From NCBI GenBank assembly GCA_029204225.1, contig CM055096.1, positions 74,745,521-74,809,520 on the forward strand: a DNA stretch of 64,000 nt, written 5' to 3'. The notes beneath the pieces were generated by a model. The model searched no databases, had not been told where the DNA came from, and saw only the letters and a program-made list of their open reading frames with translations. Of this stretch, positions 1 through 12,128 are shown one piece after another. A program made the position numbers and the translations under genes. Source of the stretch: Diphasiastrum complanatum. Lineage: Eukaryota; Streptophyta; Lycopodiopsida; Lycopodiales; Lycopodiaceae. Numbering within the stretch: position 1 is the stretch's first letter; the number at the start of each line of letters is the position of its first letter.

Positions 1-1283
1 TTTTGTGGCTTTCTCAGAGAAGACTGTTGGTATACCTGATCTGATAGTCTTGATGATTGAAACAAGAAAGTCTGTTGTCGAAATGGCATGCAGACAATAA
101 AAAAAAAAAAAACAGTAGGAAAGAAAACAACCAATACATATCAAGATAAAAACAGGGTTCATTGTACTTTCTCAGTCGACTCCATTGACCACAATGTCGA
201 GGATATCCCCTTGAAGGGTTTGGAGTTGGACATATCCAGAGGCAAAGATTTTTTAATGACGTAAGGTCCTTGGCCATAAAATTTTAGTTTGCCTTTGAAG
301 GCTTTGGCCTGGTATAGCAGGACCTTATCTCCAATCTGGAAATCTCTAAGTTTCAATGATCGATCATGCAATGCTTTTTGTCGTCGTTTGTGACTTGTTG
401 AGCATAGGATGCTGATCCTTAGTGTTTCACAAAGTTGCTCCAGATGGAAATAACTTATTTGCTAGATTCTGAAAAGTATCAAGCTCACGGTTATAGCCTA
501 CTCGAAGGGAGGGGATATGGAATTTCACAGCATAACAACTTCTTTGGCCATATGTCGACGAAGGAAAGGGGATAAGCCTGTAGCTCGCTTCGGGGGAGGT
601 GCGATAAGCCCCAGAGCAGCAGCATGGAGTTTGACGTTCCCAATTAGATCGGTTTGGATACTCGATTGGTTTTTGGTGAGAATTTCAATAGTGATTTTAT
701 TGGTGGATTCTGCATGGCCATTGCAGCATGGATTAGTATGGAAACTTTTGCGATTGGTACCACAACAAAATTTTTGGAAAGAAGATCTGCTATGACAGAG
801 TTATAAGGTAATGTGTACCCCTATCACTGACAAGCTCTAGAGGACATCCGAACCTGAACCCTTAATAACCTGGTACATAGAGAATTTGGAGGTAGAACGA
901 TCGTCTAGCATTGCGGAACAGCTCTTGCTTCAGCCATTTTGGTGCAACAGTACGTAGCTACTATGATGTAACCAGATTGTGTGTGTCGAGCAGCAGGACT
1001 AATAGGTTCGACATAATCAATTTTCCATTTATGAAAAGCTTGATCAGTGGTTACGGGGTGTAAATGCATGTAGTCTATTTTTTGAGAGCGTTTTGTGCGT
1101 TGGCAGACATCACAAGCCTTAGTGTAATTGTGCGTATCCTTGAAGAGTGTTGGCCACCAAAAACCGGCCAAGAGGATTTTCTTTAGCAGTTGTTTCAGAA
1201 GAGAAATGGCCGGCACCAATACCTTCATGAGTGAGGGGAAATTACAGAGGGTATTTCTCCTTCAGTAAGACATCATAGGAGGT
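1..1283 (-). pseudogene. Ty3/gypsy integrase remnant
   Basis: On the minus strand this stretch encodes pieces of a gypsy integrase in several frames. The HHCC zinc-finger end is readable at about 1250-1080 (GHFSS..., then CDVCQR), followed by the start of the catalytic core (KIDYVEPI, about 1030-910). Core remnants with a SDRGTHY-like motif lie around 850-800, and the C-terminal 'GDKVLLYQAKAFKGKLKF' region at 371-159. Stops and frameshifts break the frame, so it cannot make an enzyme. It is the same broad lineage as the gypsy element next door but differs in sequence (for example QRTKRSQK against QRARRPTR), so I treat it as part of another element. The plus-strand frame at 517-795 is a shadow. 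The window starts inside this remnant. Confidence 0.8.
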
Positions 1284-1923
1284 TCGTTTCCCATGAGAGT
1301 GATAGTATAGTTTAGATTTCAACATTAATGGAGGATCTAACACAAACACCCATTAACACTAAGCATTAACCCTACTTCCATTAACCCCTAAATCCATAAC
1401 AATGATAGAAAATTACTCTTCTCTCTATCCCTTTCTCTCTCACAAAAAGCATAAGAAATAGCAATCCCAATAATGATTAGATCCAACAATTAGCAAATTC
1501 CAAAGAAAGCATGAGAAATGGAGGAGAAGAGAGGGAAGATCAAAGACATTCATCAATCCATTTCTAAAGAGAACCAATCTGCTTTATTGAAATGAGAAAA
1601 TGAACATCAGGAGCAACTCGAGTTGGTCCCTTTTTATAGTAGAGAGGAGGACCCTGGACTCTGTCTCTCTTTTTATTCAAATATAAAAAAGTGTGGGAAA
1701 CCATCAAAATTGGAGGTATACCCAACTTTATTCACTAACTTGACATTTAGGCCCCTGCGACATTAAAAGTCCCCGCAAAAAGGCCTAAAGTCCTTTTTTT
1801 AACATTCTAATTAATCAAATAACTATTTGATCATTGGGTTGGACTTACACACGCAGGGTGCCAAATCCCTTCTCACTTATTAACTAGGGTTAGGGTTGCC
1901 TTGGGATGTGCAAACTCTCCAAC
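1283..1923 (-). repeat. Gypsy 3' LTR, truncated
   Basis: The reverse complement begins TGTTGGAG and follows the LTRs at 31913 and 59455 through the CCCTAACCCTAG-like start, the TATA region (near 1640), the poly(A)-signal region (near 1590) and the 'TCTCATGGGAACGAA' segment. Homology stops at about 1283, so roughly the last 100 bases including the terminal CA are missing. It is preceded by a purine tract at 1924-1936. The sequence beyond the break is integrase of a different element. Confidence 0.85.
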
Positions 1924-1936
1924 AGTATCCCCACCA
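1924..1936 (-). other. Polypurine tract of gypsy copy 1
   Basis: The minus strand reads TTTTGGTGGGGATAC directly before the LTR start. The same tract precedes the LTR of gypsy copy 2 at 31899-31912. Such tracts prime plus-strand DNA synthesis in LTR retrotransposons. Confidence 0.75.
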
Positions 1937-1937
1937 A

Positions 1938-4671
1938 AACTGGTGGTGGTCCCACGACACCTGCTATATGCAACTATTGGAGACTTTTATTGGCTATCGC
2001 GTCGAATCTTGATTTAATGATACTGCACCTTCTCCATAAAATCAAGGTGTGCAATATTGAAATCCAAATAATGCAACAGGAAACAACGGTGGGCCTCCGG
2101 CAATCCACTTGGAAGTTTGTCCATGAGGTGAAGCGAGATTCCCAAGAGCCTCCCATCATAGCCCGCACGAAAATACAGTCGAGAAATTAGCAGCTGACCT
2201 TTGATTTGCTCGAGGGTCATCGGCTTATTTGGATCGAATGCCAGGGGTAGGAAGGGCAATCGTCCCATTTGGTTGCCACTGACGCAACAGAGTTAGATCT
2301 TTTGCAAACATTGCCGATTGTCGCACCGTTGGATCCAGAGAGTGGACATACTCTCTCTGATATTCTTGTAAGGCCCGTGGAAGTCCACTGAAATGTTCCA
2401 GCTGTAAGGCTGATGGATGATTGGCAATTGGGCGTAGATGGTGATTTTGTCCATAGCCAATCCCTTTCCATTTATGTCTTCGCAGCATTGGCACATAATA
2501 AGGATCTACCCGCAACTGGCGAGGGCTAGCGACGTAACTCCTAATTGATTCCGAAGTTTTTTCAAAAACCGTGATTCTCCATGCCGGCTGCTCTCCCAGT
2601 GCAGGTATTTTGTCCAATTCTTTGCCGGCCTCGATCTCGGAGGTCTTAAATTTGAGAAACCCATCCACCACGCGATGACTCATGTGGATGTTGTTTTAAT
2701 AAGGTCTAGATCTGGTCCTCGACGTTGATGGGCCTTCTGAATAATGGCTTGTCCTTGATGAGGATGGACCCGCTTGTACTACTTGTATGGTTGGCAGTTG
2801 ATCTGCTTAGATCTGGAGCTCCCCCCCTGGTTCATGCTTGAATCAAACCCCTGTATCCATTTGTACAGCTTCTTGGCGCGAAGGGGAGAATTGCAGCATG
2901 ACCGAGACGGGGATTTGTGGTCCGGCTTCCACACTTGAGCGGCGGGCTTTTTCATAGACGTTGATGGTCTCTTTTGCTTTGCCAGCTCAGTTGAAGTTGC
3001 TCCTTTGAACCTATCAAAGCGGCCTTGGAATCCCAGAAGGGCCACTTTGTATGTTTCCACTTTCTTGAACAAATATGCAATCTCCGTCGGTGTGACCGGA
3101 TGATCGGATATTTGTGTTTGCAGATAGGCATCACGCTCAAGGGTGGTCCGCATCCAATTCACCTTGAAGCCATGTGCGATCTTGTTCGGCCATCTATAAT
3201 TGCCCCTTAAGCAGCTACACCTGGTTGCTTGGCCTCTTGCACTGTCTTATCTACCTGATCTTGTGCGGTTGTCAGGGCATTTGCAGGGAGCTGATGTAGG
3301 TTTCCAAGCGATCAACTTGTTGCTAGGGCCAATGTCTTTTCGCTTTCAGCCTTTTCTTCATGTTGTTTGGCTATCTTCACCTCTCGATCTAGCTGGATAA
3401 TTTTCTGGCTGATCAGAGTGTTTTCGGATCCTAGATCAGAGATCCTCTGTTCCATTTCCTTCTTCTTATCCAGCATAGACTGGGATCACTTGCCCAAGGC
3501 AAGAAACTAATCCTAGAGCATCACCAGAGTCGACGTTCATGGAGGTGGCAGCAGCAGGAGACTCTGATGGTACTGTCCTTGGTAGGCATGGAATAGGTGC
3601 CAAGGTCTCTTCTTCTTCAAAAGTATCCTCTTCTTCAAACCCTTCAGGCACCGTGGCGTCGAACTGCTTTGGTGACTTTACAGCTGTGTCGACCCGAAGT
3701 GTGGCTGGGCTTACCCTGTGTGGGTGATTGCTGACTAGCATCTTCGACACCAACAGTAGATTCATGGATATGCCCGAATCCTCTTCCAAGGGATTGGGGT
3801 TCAAAGGGCGCTGGGCTCTAGGGCATTTCAAAGATTTTTGGTGGCCCCAAGGGGGTCGGAATCATTGAACATATCCATGAAGAACTTTGTGTTGGGTGAG
3901 GTTGCTTCGGTATGCGGGGGTGAGGTGGCCTGGGCAGCTGTGATGGGAATGGTAGGCCCAATGATCACAGACTATCCTTGTATGGGAGTAGAGATGAGGG
4001 AAACATCAGAGGCAAGGGGAATGGGAAGTTCAGTGCAAACAGCAGCACGAGGGTGGAAGCGTAGTTGATGAGATATGCCTAGTGCGACGTCGTGACATGG
4101 AAGGCAAGTCAGGAATTACGATCTCGCTGCGTGGACGACAACGACTATGAGAACTTGAGGCCTGATGACATGACTCGGCCGGGCGGGAGGTGCTTCTTCG
4201 TAAATTGAAAGCACAGAATCCAGGTGAAAGCCACGGATTCTGTTTTCTAAGTGAGAAGCGGCTAAGAGGGACAATAGAGAGCCAACGACAAACTACTGCT
4301 TTGTATTGGCCTTAAGAGCTCGCTTGAGCTCACTAGAAACAGTCTTGAACCAATTATATGGTTCAAGAGGGCTTTGGCCAACTTAGTGTGGGATTCCACT
4401 ATCCTGTGAAGGATTTGAGATGTGATGCGTCTTTCCTGAGGTTGCCAACCATCAGGAAACGATTCAACAACTAGGCAGTGGCGTGGATGGAAGGCTCATT
4501 GATGGCTTCCAGAAGGTAGCCGTCATTAGTCCAGTGCAGATCATTGGTGAGGTCAATGTATGGCTTGATGGCATGTCTAGCATGCTTGTGATTGGGTGAG
4601 GCTTGCGTACCGGATGAGATTCCTATAGCTGCAAGTGCGGCCTCAGTGACGCACACCTTGTGTGTGGCTCC
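1938..4671 (-). pseudogene. Gypsy extra reading frame (post-integrase), distal part
   Basis: This is the downstream part of a long frame located between integrase and the 3' LTR, where some plant gypsy elements carry an env-like or accessory gene. Decayed pieces are readable at 4845-4471 (GATHKVCVTEAALAAIG after the copia junction), 3831-3466, about 3480-3220 (heptad-rich, MLDKKKEMEQRISDLGSE..., a likely coiled coil), 3162-2779, 2683-2225 and 2268-2014. The C-terminal part (AKDLTLL...LAFDPNKPM...RLYFRA) is also found in gypsy copy 2 at 31500-31710, which ties it to this family. It begins in 15800-15336, before the copia insertion. I do not recognise the protein; no transmembrane or fusion-like segments stand out. 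Several frameshifts are present. Confidence 0.65.
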
Positions 4672-5289
4672 TGTCAAAATATTGAAAAATCTATCTAATG
4701 TTGTGAGTATGGGTCTTAAAAATGCCAAAGATGAATTGAGCTCTTTTGGCTTAGTAAAGACCCATCTTAGAATAAAATATTCAAGGTAGGTAGAAGTAGA
4801 AACTCTAGCTACCATAGGAATTGCCATTTGTACTTTACATGTCACATTTAATGCATGAAAAGACTATGTGGCACAATTAGACATAGTGAGGTGGCTTGGA
4901 TAAGTCTAGATAGCTTGAGAGGTGGATCCACAACTCAAATTCAAATCAAAGTAGAAGAAGAGTCCATAGATCTATATATATGTGATGTACTCTCATTGAG
5001 AAATGATGAAATTTGTGTGTAATGCAAATTTGGAGACAAGCTCTTTGTGCCCTCTCTCTCTCTCTCCACGAGTTTTGTACCTTCTATTTTCTCTGTCTAG
5101 CCGAGTAGAGGGCATTTATGATGCTTTTGTCTTATGTTTGTTGACAAATTTGCTGTGTAACACAATAATATTGCTTGTATGATCAGCTTTCCTATTGGAC
5201 AACCAATGCTAGTATGATCTTTATGGTGTTATTCTGCTTAGGAGATCAAAAATACATGTGTAGGGCATTCCACACGTGTGAATTCAGCA
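4672..5289 (+). repeat. Copia A 5' LTR
   Basis: Starts TGTCAAAATATTG and ends ...GAATTCAGCA, directly before the primer-binding site. A TATA-like run (TCTATATATATGTGATG) lies near 4972-4988. The end carries the CACACGTGTGAATTC motif. Confidence 0.92.
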
Positions 5290-5302
5290 TGGTATCAGAG
5301 CC
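5290..5302 (+). other. Copia A primer-binding site
   Basis: TGGTATCAGAGCC lies immediately after the LTR. It is complementary to the 3' end of plant initiator tRNA-Met, the usual copia primer. Confidence 0.93.
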
Positions 5303-6043
5303 TACCTAAGTTAAACAAGCAAATGTAATCAAAAAGTTTGCAGATCTGATCAAATTTCAAGCTAGGAATTGTCTAGATTCTACCTTCTAGCTAGTTTGCA
5401 GTTTTCTTGTGATTCTGAGTTTCAAACCACATTGAATGGGCCAGATCAGATACTGTACGAAATTTCAGGTGCTAGCACGTGTGAAATCCGCCCATTTTCA
5501 GATTGGTGGTTCTCTCTCACCTCGGATCCAAATTTCAAGCAAATTAGCCCACTAGAAAGCTAGAAATGTGTAGAATCCGATGCAATTTGAATCATGTCAG
5601 TTGGATAAGCCAATCAAAAGTTATAAGCTTTTAAAGAGTCGTAGGTAAGGCGCCTAGACCTGTGGCAAATCGTGTGTACATGTCATTTATTGCTTGAATG
5701 ATCACAAAATCATCCAGAAGCAACACAATCTCATCTATATGTGATTTAGACAAAACTTATAGGTTCTAGGCAAATTGTTTCATACAAATAGATTGTATCT
5801 GAGTCAATTTGACATTTTTGGAATATTTCACACGTGTGAAATTTAGAGAACCATAACTTTTGCCATACTTCATCTTTTTTGATGATTCAAATCTTGTTTT
5901 AGAGAGATTGTCAAGCTAGTGAGATCTATCTCACAGTTTTTGCTAAGTCTTACATAGGATTTGGTCTTGTACCCTTGATTGGTTCCTATAGTGAGAAGAA
6001 TAGCAATTCCTTCATCCATCTTTTTTTATTTTCATCATTCTTT
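5303..6043 (+). other. Copia A leader
   Basis: Noncoding sequence between the primer site and gag. It contains two further copies of the CACGTGTGAAAT motif (about 5476 and 5830). Similar motifs occur in the copia B leader. No reading frame here looks genuine. Confidence 0.7.
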
Positions 6044-6780
6044 ATGACTTCAATGGGTGTCTTTCTAGTAGAAGCAAGTGAAAGATTGTCAACCTCCAAT
6101 TACTCAATTTGGAAGGTTAGAATGGAATATGTCTTAATACTACAAGATGTGAGGATATTGTACTTGGCATTGAAGAAGAACCACAAATTCCTCAAGAAAT
6201 TCCAAAGTACAAAAAGAGAGCCAGGATGGCTCTACATTATATTAAGATGAATGTCTCAAATGACATCTTAAGAGAAATTGGTACCTGTACTAATGCCAAA
6301 GATGCTTGGGATACTCTCAAGTCTATCTATGAGGCAAAAAATACTTCTAGACTTCTAACACTAAGAAACAAATTTTTTCAAAGTGTACAGAGAAGTGATG
6401 AATGTGCTTCAGCCTATGTAATGAGAGTTAAAGACCTCCATAGAAAATTGTCATGCATAGGAGACTCCATCAACCAAAATGAACTTGTTCAAGTCATACT
6501 TAATGTGTTAAAGGAGGAATATGACAACCTTGTTAAGAGTTATGCCATTAAGGAGGAGCTACCAAGTTTGGAAACACTCCAAAGTGTGCTCATTTCTGAA
6601 GAATCAAGACAAGAGTATAAACTCTTGAAAATGGAGAGATTGTCTCTCAACATTGATGGTAAAGCTCTCTTTATCAAAGACAAGCACAAGAAGAAGAAAA
6701 ACATCAAGTGTTTCTTTTGTGGCCACCAATTGCTTCAAGAAGAAGAGTCAATTCAAGCAAGCCAACATTTCTAATGAAGA
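6044..6780 (+). pseudogene. Copia A gag
   Basis: The start at 6044 (MTSMGVFLVEASERLSTSNY) opens a UBN2/Retrotran_gag_2-type capsid frame. A frameshift near 6165-6225 moves it to the frame containing MALHYIKMNVSNDILREIG and AKDAWDTLKSIYE, a hallmark of copia gag. A basic tract (KDKHKKKKNIK) and the start of a zinc knuckle (CFFCG, near 6711) follow, and a second frameshift breaks the knuckle. Gag would package the element RNA. The breaks make this copy non-functional. Confidence 0.88.
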
Positions 6781-8100
6781 GAATGAAGATGCTCATGAAA
6801 GTGATGAAGAGGGATCTCTTATGGTCTCGAGTTTTTCTTCATCACCTTTCAAGAAGGCTGGTTCATGGTATATAGACAGTGGAGCTTCCTCACATATGTG
6901 TAGCTCCAAGTATTCTTTTTCATCCATGTCACCTTATGAAGAAGCCAAGAAGAAATGATCATGAGTGTGCTATTGAAGGCATAGGGACCATTCCCTTAAA
7001 GCTTTCTTTATCAAAAGTTCTTTCTTTGTCTAATGTACTTTTTGTTCCCAAGCTAACAAAAAATCTTATTAGTGTTGGGCAATTGTTTGATAGTGGACTA
7101 GATGTGAATTTCAATGTTGATACATGTACAATCAAGAAGCATGATGAAATCCTTGCATTTGGGTCTAGATATGGTGGAATCTACAAGCTTGATCCCAAAG
7201 AGTATGCTAACTCTTGTGATAGTGCTTTTGCTACTCATATGTCTTTGGAGGAACTATGGCATAGAAGGTTGGGTCATCCTAACTATAATTCTATGGTGTC
7301 CATGGTCAAAAAAGCCAAAGCTATTGGCTTGTCTAATCTTATCTCCAAGAATTTCAAGCCATGTGAGGCTTGTGCCATATCTAAGTCTCATAAGAAGCCT
7401 TTTTCAAAGTCATCTATCAAGACTACACATCCATTGGAGCTCATACATTCGGATGTGCACTTCTCATCTTCAAAGAGCAAGGGTGGTGCTACTTGCTTTG
7501 TAACTTTCATTGATGATTTCACTAGATTTACTTGGGTATATCTTCTAGCTTCAAAATCTATGGTGTTTGACTATTTTTAAGTTCAAAGCTCTAGTTGAAA
7601 AGCAATTTTCTTACAAAATCAAAATTCTTAGAAGTGATGGAGGTGGTGAGTACTTCCAATAAATTTCATGATTATTGTGAGCTTGAAGGCATTAAAAGGG
7701 GAGTTTTCTTGTGCATATACACCATCTCAAAATGGGGTGGCTGAAAGAAAGAATAGAACACTGTGTGAATGTGCCAAAACCATCAGAATTGAGGCATCTT
7801 TGCCAAAAGACTTTTGGGGTGAGGCTATCAATTGTTCAAACTATCTTTGCAATAGACTCCCTCATGTTGCACTTGGAGGAAAGTCACCATATGAAGCACT
7901 CTATTTGAAGAAACCTAAGGTGATCACCTTAGAGTATTTGGATGCATATGCTTTGTCCATATTCCCTTGGAAACAAGAAAGAAGGATGATCCTTGTGCAA
8001 GCAAAGGAGTAATGGTTGGATATTCATCCAACAAGAAAGCCTATCGAATCTACATGCTCTCTACCTCTAAAGTAATTGATAGTAGATATGTAGTTTTTTC
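6781..8100 (+). pseudogene. Copia A protease and integrase
   Basis: The aspartic protease motif WYIDSGASSHM is at about 6868-6900. After a frameshift near 6950 comes the protease tail (LSNVLFVPKLTKNLISVGQL) and the GAG-pre-integrase zinc-binding region (LWHRRLGHPNY... CEACAISKSHKKP) at about 7255-7395. The integrase core follows (HSDVHF, FIDDFTRFTWVYLL; 7445-7545). Another frameshift near 7575-7660 precedes YTPSQNGVAERKNRT, which holds the catalytic glutamate. Protease would cut the polyprotein and integrase would insert the cDNA. The frame ends by stop at 8012, with remnants to about 8100. Confidence 0.9.
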
Positions 8101-8186
8101 ATGAAGAAGAAAAGTCCAATCTTGGAGGGGCCGAGATCAAGCAACCTCAAAATCTATCACCTGTTGTTATTGAAGACAATCAACAT

Positions 8187-9887
8187 ATGGAGGAGTCAAG
8201 AATTGAAGATGGAAGTCCTCGGATTTTCACTCCTAGAAGATCCATGAGGGAGAGATCCGAGCCCAAGAGGCTCACTTATGATGACATAGGAAAACAAGTG
8301 GATCTTGATTCCACTTATGCTTATTTTGTTTCTCATGAGGAGCCCAAAGATGTTCAAGAAGCCCTCAATACCAAGGAGTGGTATGAGGCCATGAAGATTG
8401 AATATGATGCCTTGATCACCAAGCACACATGGGATCTAGTGGATCCACCACCTTACATGCATATCATTGGATGCAAGTGGGTGTTCAAGATCAAGTACAA
8501 TCATGATGGCTCCATCAACAAGTACAAGGCAAGATTGTGTGCTAAAGGCTTTGCACAAATATATGGCCTTGACTATGAAGAAACCTTTGCTCCTATAGCA
8601 AAGATGGTGACAATAAGAATCATAATCTCTCTGGCCTTATTTTTTAAGTGGAAACTGTTTCAACTTGATGTCTCCAACGCTTTTTTGAATGGCTATCTTG
8701 AGGAGGAGATGTACATGGAACAGCCTCAAGGATTTATCAAGGATAAATCTAAGGTGTGTTTGCTATTTAGAAGTCTTTATGGCTTAAAGCAAGCACCTAG
8801 ATCATGGTATTCAAGACTCAACAACTTTCCACTTTCATTAGGATTTGTGCTTAGTGACTATGATCCTTCTATGTACTTAAAATTTGATGGTAGTAATATT
8901 GTCATTCTCCTAATCTATGTAGATGACATTATTCTTAGTGGAAGTTGTTTGATGCTAGCTCAAGAAACCAAAGATGCATTAGGAAAAGAATTTAAAATGC
9001 AAGATCTAGAGAGATCCATTACATTTTGGGCCTTGAGATTAATTTTCATGAAGAGTATGCTTTTATTTGTCAATCTAGATATGTCTTTTCTATGTTGAGA
9101 AAATTCAATATGCAAAATTGTAAAGGCATAGATACTCCCATGGAGCAACATGTAAAAAATCCTATTAAAGGTGATGAAAGATCCTTCGAGGACATCACAC
9201 TTTATAGGAGTCTTATAGGATCTTTAATTTGGCTTACTATCACTAGACCCGATTTGAGCTATTGTGTGCACAAATTGAGTCAATTTATGCAAGATCCCAA
9301 GATCCAACATTGGAAGATGGCCAAGAGAGTTCTAAGATATGTATCTTCTACTCAAGATTATGGTTTACTGTACAAGAATGAAGATCTAACCATTGTTGGC
9401 TATTCAGATTCCGATTTTGCAAGTGATAAAATGGATCAAAAGTCTATTAATGCATATACTATCTTTCTTGGAGGCAATCTTGTGTCTTGGCTTTCAAAGA
9501 AGCAGGATACCATATCTCTATCATCTTGTGAGGCCGAGTACAAAGCACTCACTACAACAACTAAAGAGGTGCTTTGGATCAAGAGGTTAATCATGGAGCT
9601 AAATTGCATCAAAGAGGATGGTTTTCCCTTGATCAAATGTGACAACATATCGGCACAAGCTCTTGCAAACAATCCTATTTTTCATGCAAGAAGCAAGCAT
9701 ATAGAAGTGGCACACCATTTTGTAAGGGAAAAGCTCATTGGAGGTCGAATCAACTTAGAACATGTCAACACATCTTCGTGTATTGCTGATCTTCTCACAA
9801 AGCCACTTTGCAAAAGTGCCTTCTCAAAGCATAGGTCTAATCTTGGTCTTATCTCAAGATCAATGCTTGATCCACATTAGATACATT
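8187..9887 (+). pseudogene. Copia A reverse transcriptase and RNase H
   Basis: One open stretch (8187-9098) encodes the RT: KEWYEAMKIEYDAL, GCKWVFKIKYNHDGSINKYKARL, QLDVSNAFLNGYLEEEMYMEQP, SLYGLKQAPRSWY and the catalytic YVDD near 8918-8930. A frameshift near 9020-9040 shifts to a second stretch (9026-9880) with RT thumb and RNase H motifs: GSLIWLTITRPDL, YSDSDFASD, SCEAEYKAL and CDNISAQALA...RSKHIEVAHHFVRE. Only the frameshift separates two otherwise full-length pieces, so the copy is fairly young. Confidence 0.93.
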
Positions 9888-9889
9888 TT

Positions 9890-9898
9890 TAGGAGGAG
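9890..9898 (+). other. Copia A polypurine tract
   Basis: A purine run ending AGGAGGAG immediately before the 3' LTR start. Copia B has the same tract at 14467-14475. Confidence 0.85.
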
Positions 9899-10510
9899 TG
9901 CCAAAATATTGAAAAATCTATCTAAGGTTGTGAGTATGGGTCCTAAAAATGCCAAAGATGAATTGAGCTCTTTTGGCTTAGTAAAGACCCATCTTAGAAT
10001 AAAATATTCAAGGTAGGTAGAAGTAGAAACTCGAGCTACCATAGGAATTGTCATTTGTACTTTACATGCCACATTTAATGCATGAAAAGATTATGTGACA
10101 CAATTAGACATAGTGAGGTGGCTTGGATAAGTCTAGATAGCTTGAGAGGTGGATCCACAACTCCAATTCAACTCAAAGTAGGATAAGAGTCCATGGATCT
10201 ATATATATGTGATGTACTCTCATTGAGAAATGATGAAATTTGTGTGTAATGCAAATTTGAAGACAAGCTCTTTGTGCCCTCTCTCTCTCCACGAGTTTTG
10301 TACCTTCTATTTTCTCTCTCTAGCCAAGTAGAGGCATTTATGATGCTTTGTCTTATGTTTTGTTGACAAATTTTGCTTGTAACACAATAATATTGCTTGT
10401 ATGATCAGCTTTCCTATTGACAACCAATGCTAGTCTGATCTTTATGGTGTTATTCTGCTTAGGAGATCAAAAATACATGTGTAGGGCATCCCACACGTGT
10501 GAATTCAGCA
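9899..10510 (+). repeat. Copia A 3' LTR
   Basis: Starts TGCCAAAATATTG and ends ...GAATTCAGCA, matching the 5' LTR closely along its length. It is followed at once by TGGTATCAGA, which is primer-site sequence and would normally lie only after a 5' LTR. Confidence 0.92.
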
Positions 10511-10519
10511 TGGTATCAG

Positions 10520-11359
10520 ATTGTAAAACATATCTATCATCTGTTGTTAATGTTTGGGGGATCTTACCCATGTAAATATTTTGTACATATCCAAGGTATG
10601 TGAATTGAGCACATATCCTTGTAGAATAGGGCGAGTTTGGGTTAGGTAGATCAAATTTCAGTGACATGCATAAAGTCTAGTTGATCTAGTATGATATGCA
10701 ATAATGTTGACAATGTCTAGTTTGACATGCATATATTCACATGGAATTGGTCAATTATGACCTTGTGTTAACTCGAGCCACAATAAATGCATATCCTAAG
10801 TTTTCATAGTGACATGCAAGGCATGCAATCACTCTAATAGACACATGCATGTAGATTTGTACATGGCTAGTTGAGAAATTGCCATTTGGAGAAAGTAGGT
10901 AGAAGTTAGGTGCAAACTATGCATGCTAGCAGTTAGGTGTCAAGTTAATAGTTGTTTGCATTTGAATAGGTGTAGGATGTGCATTGAATGCAAGGGAGTA
11001 CCACGAATTTTGGCTCTCCTATATATGTACATATCATTCTCATTCACAAAGTAATGAAGAGCCAAAGTTTTGTAGCTATCTCATGCTTGGTTGGATCTAA
11101 ACTGTTTTTTCTTGTTATATCTCTAGCTCTCTCTCTCTCTAACTCGTGTTGAGGCTAATGCTTATGCATTGTAATCTTGTACTTTTAATCATTCTTTGAT
11201 TCATTGCTATCATAGTCTATTGATTAGCATGATAGATTGTGAATTAGCCATATCTTCTGAACTAGATCTTGTTGAACAATCTAGAATCAGGGTACTGTGC
11301 CAAAGATCAGTCACTCTTGTGGACATTCCCCACACGTGTGAATTCTGGAATTTTCAACA
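10520..11359 (+). repeat. Copia B 5' LTR, start missing
   Basis: Matches 14485-15335 closely, from TTGTAAAACATATC to ...TTTTCAACA. The opening TGTTAAAAA seen in the 3' LTR is absent. It contains a TATATATGTACATAT promoter-like run near 11022, a CT repeat near 11130 and the CACACGTGTGAATTC motif at about 11331. Confidence 0.9.
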
Positions 11360-11372
11360 TGGTATCAGAGCC
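11360..11372 (+). other. Copia B primer-binding site
   Basis: TGGTATCAGAGCC follows the LTR end directly and is identical to the copia A site (initiator tRNA-Met type). Confidence 0.92.
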
Positions 11373-12128
11373 TCATTAAGCTTTGCATGCTAATTTCTCT
11401 GATAGTATAAGAAATTGAGAGATAAACAAGCAAAAAAAATAGTTTTTCATTTTTTCTAAGATTTCTTTGAAGTGTAATTGGATCAAATCAAACCTGAACT
11501 AAATTTTCAGACCTGAATTGAGGTAGTACAGAATTTTGGAATTTCGCACGTGTGAAAATCAGAGATTTTCAGTCCTTTTGTTTTCCTTGTTGATAGATCC
11601 AAAGATAGCAGTGTTATAGCTTGATGGAAAGCTTATGATCTGTACTTTTCATAGAAATTGAAATCGAATCAATCTGAAGTGTCTAGCAAGAGTTATAAGC
11701 TTTTAAAGAGGATTAGGATAGGTCCAAAATCCGAGTGACAACATTTTGATTTGAATCGATTTATACTATGTGTCGGATTCATGGTTTTGAGCATCCCACA
11801 CAAGAAACTAAAGATCAAGACTGAGTTTGAAGTAATTGAACACCCTTTGAGCCTTCTGAGTGTCAATAGTGTTTTCTTTTGTTGCATTTCACACGTGCCA
11901 AAAGTAGGATTCAAACTAACCAAAGTGTCTCAATCCACTTTGTGTATCTGATCTAGTTAGCTTGTCTTGTGGAATATTTGAGATCTGTCTCAAATACAGT
12001 TGCATGTGTTTCACATAGGAAGGTAGTACTTTTTTGAAAATACCTATAGTGAAAGAGAGCAGCAACTCTAAGTCAGATAGGAACAAGCTCAAACATATTG
12101 CAGTCCAATAACAAGAGTCTTCACATTC
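11373..12128 (+). other. Copia B leader
   Basis: Noncoding leader with CACGTGTGAAAA near 11547 and a related CACACGTGCCAAAA near 11889, parallel to the copia A leader. Short open frames here have no recognisable content. Confidence 0.65.

Larger units (their letters stand above)
4672..10510 (+). mobile_element. Ty1/copia retrotransposon A, domain-complete but frameshifted
   Basis: Two similar LTRs (4672-5289 and 9899-10510) flank a tRNA-Met primer site, leader, gag, protease, integrase, reverse transcriptase, RNase H and a purine tract, in the Ty1/copia order (integrase before RT). The LTRs differ by scattered substitutions and a CT-microsatellite length change near 5055 and 10285. All enzymatic domains are present, so the ancestor was probably autonomous, but at least five frameshifts split the coding region. 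It sits inside the gypsy extra frame and abuts copia B on the right with no target duplication between them. Confidence 0.92.

Noticed and set aside
517..795. 92-codon plus-strand open stretch
   Set aside because: Lies opposite gypsy integrase remnants and shows no domain; a shadow frame.
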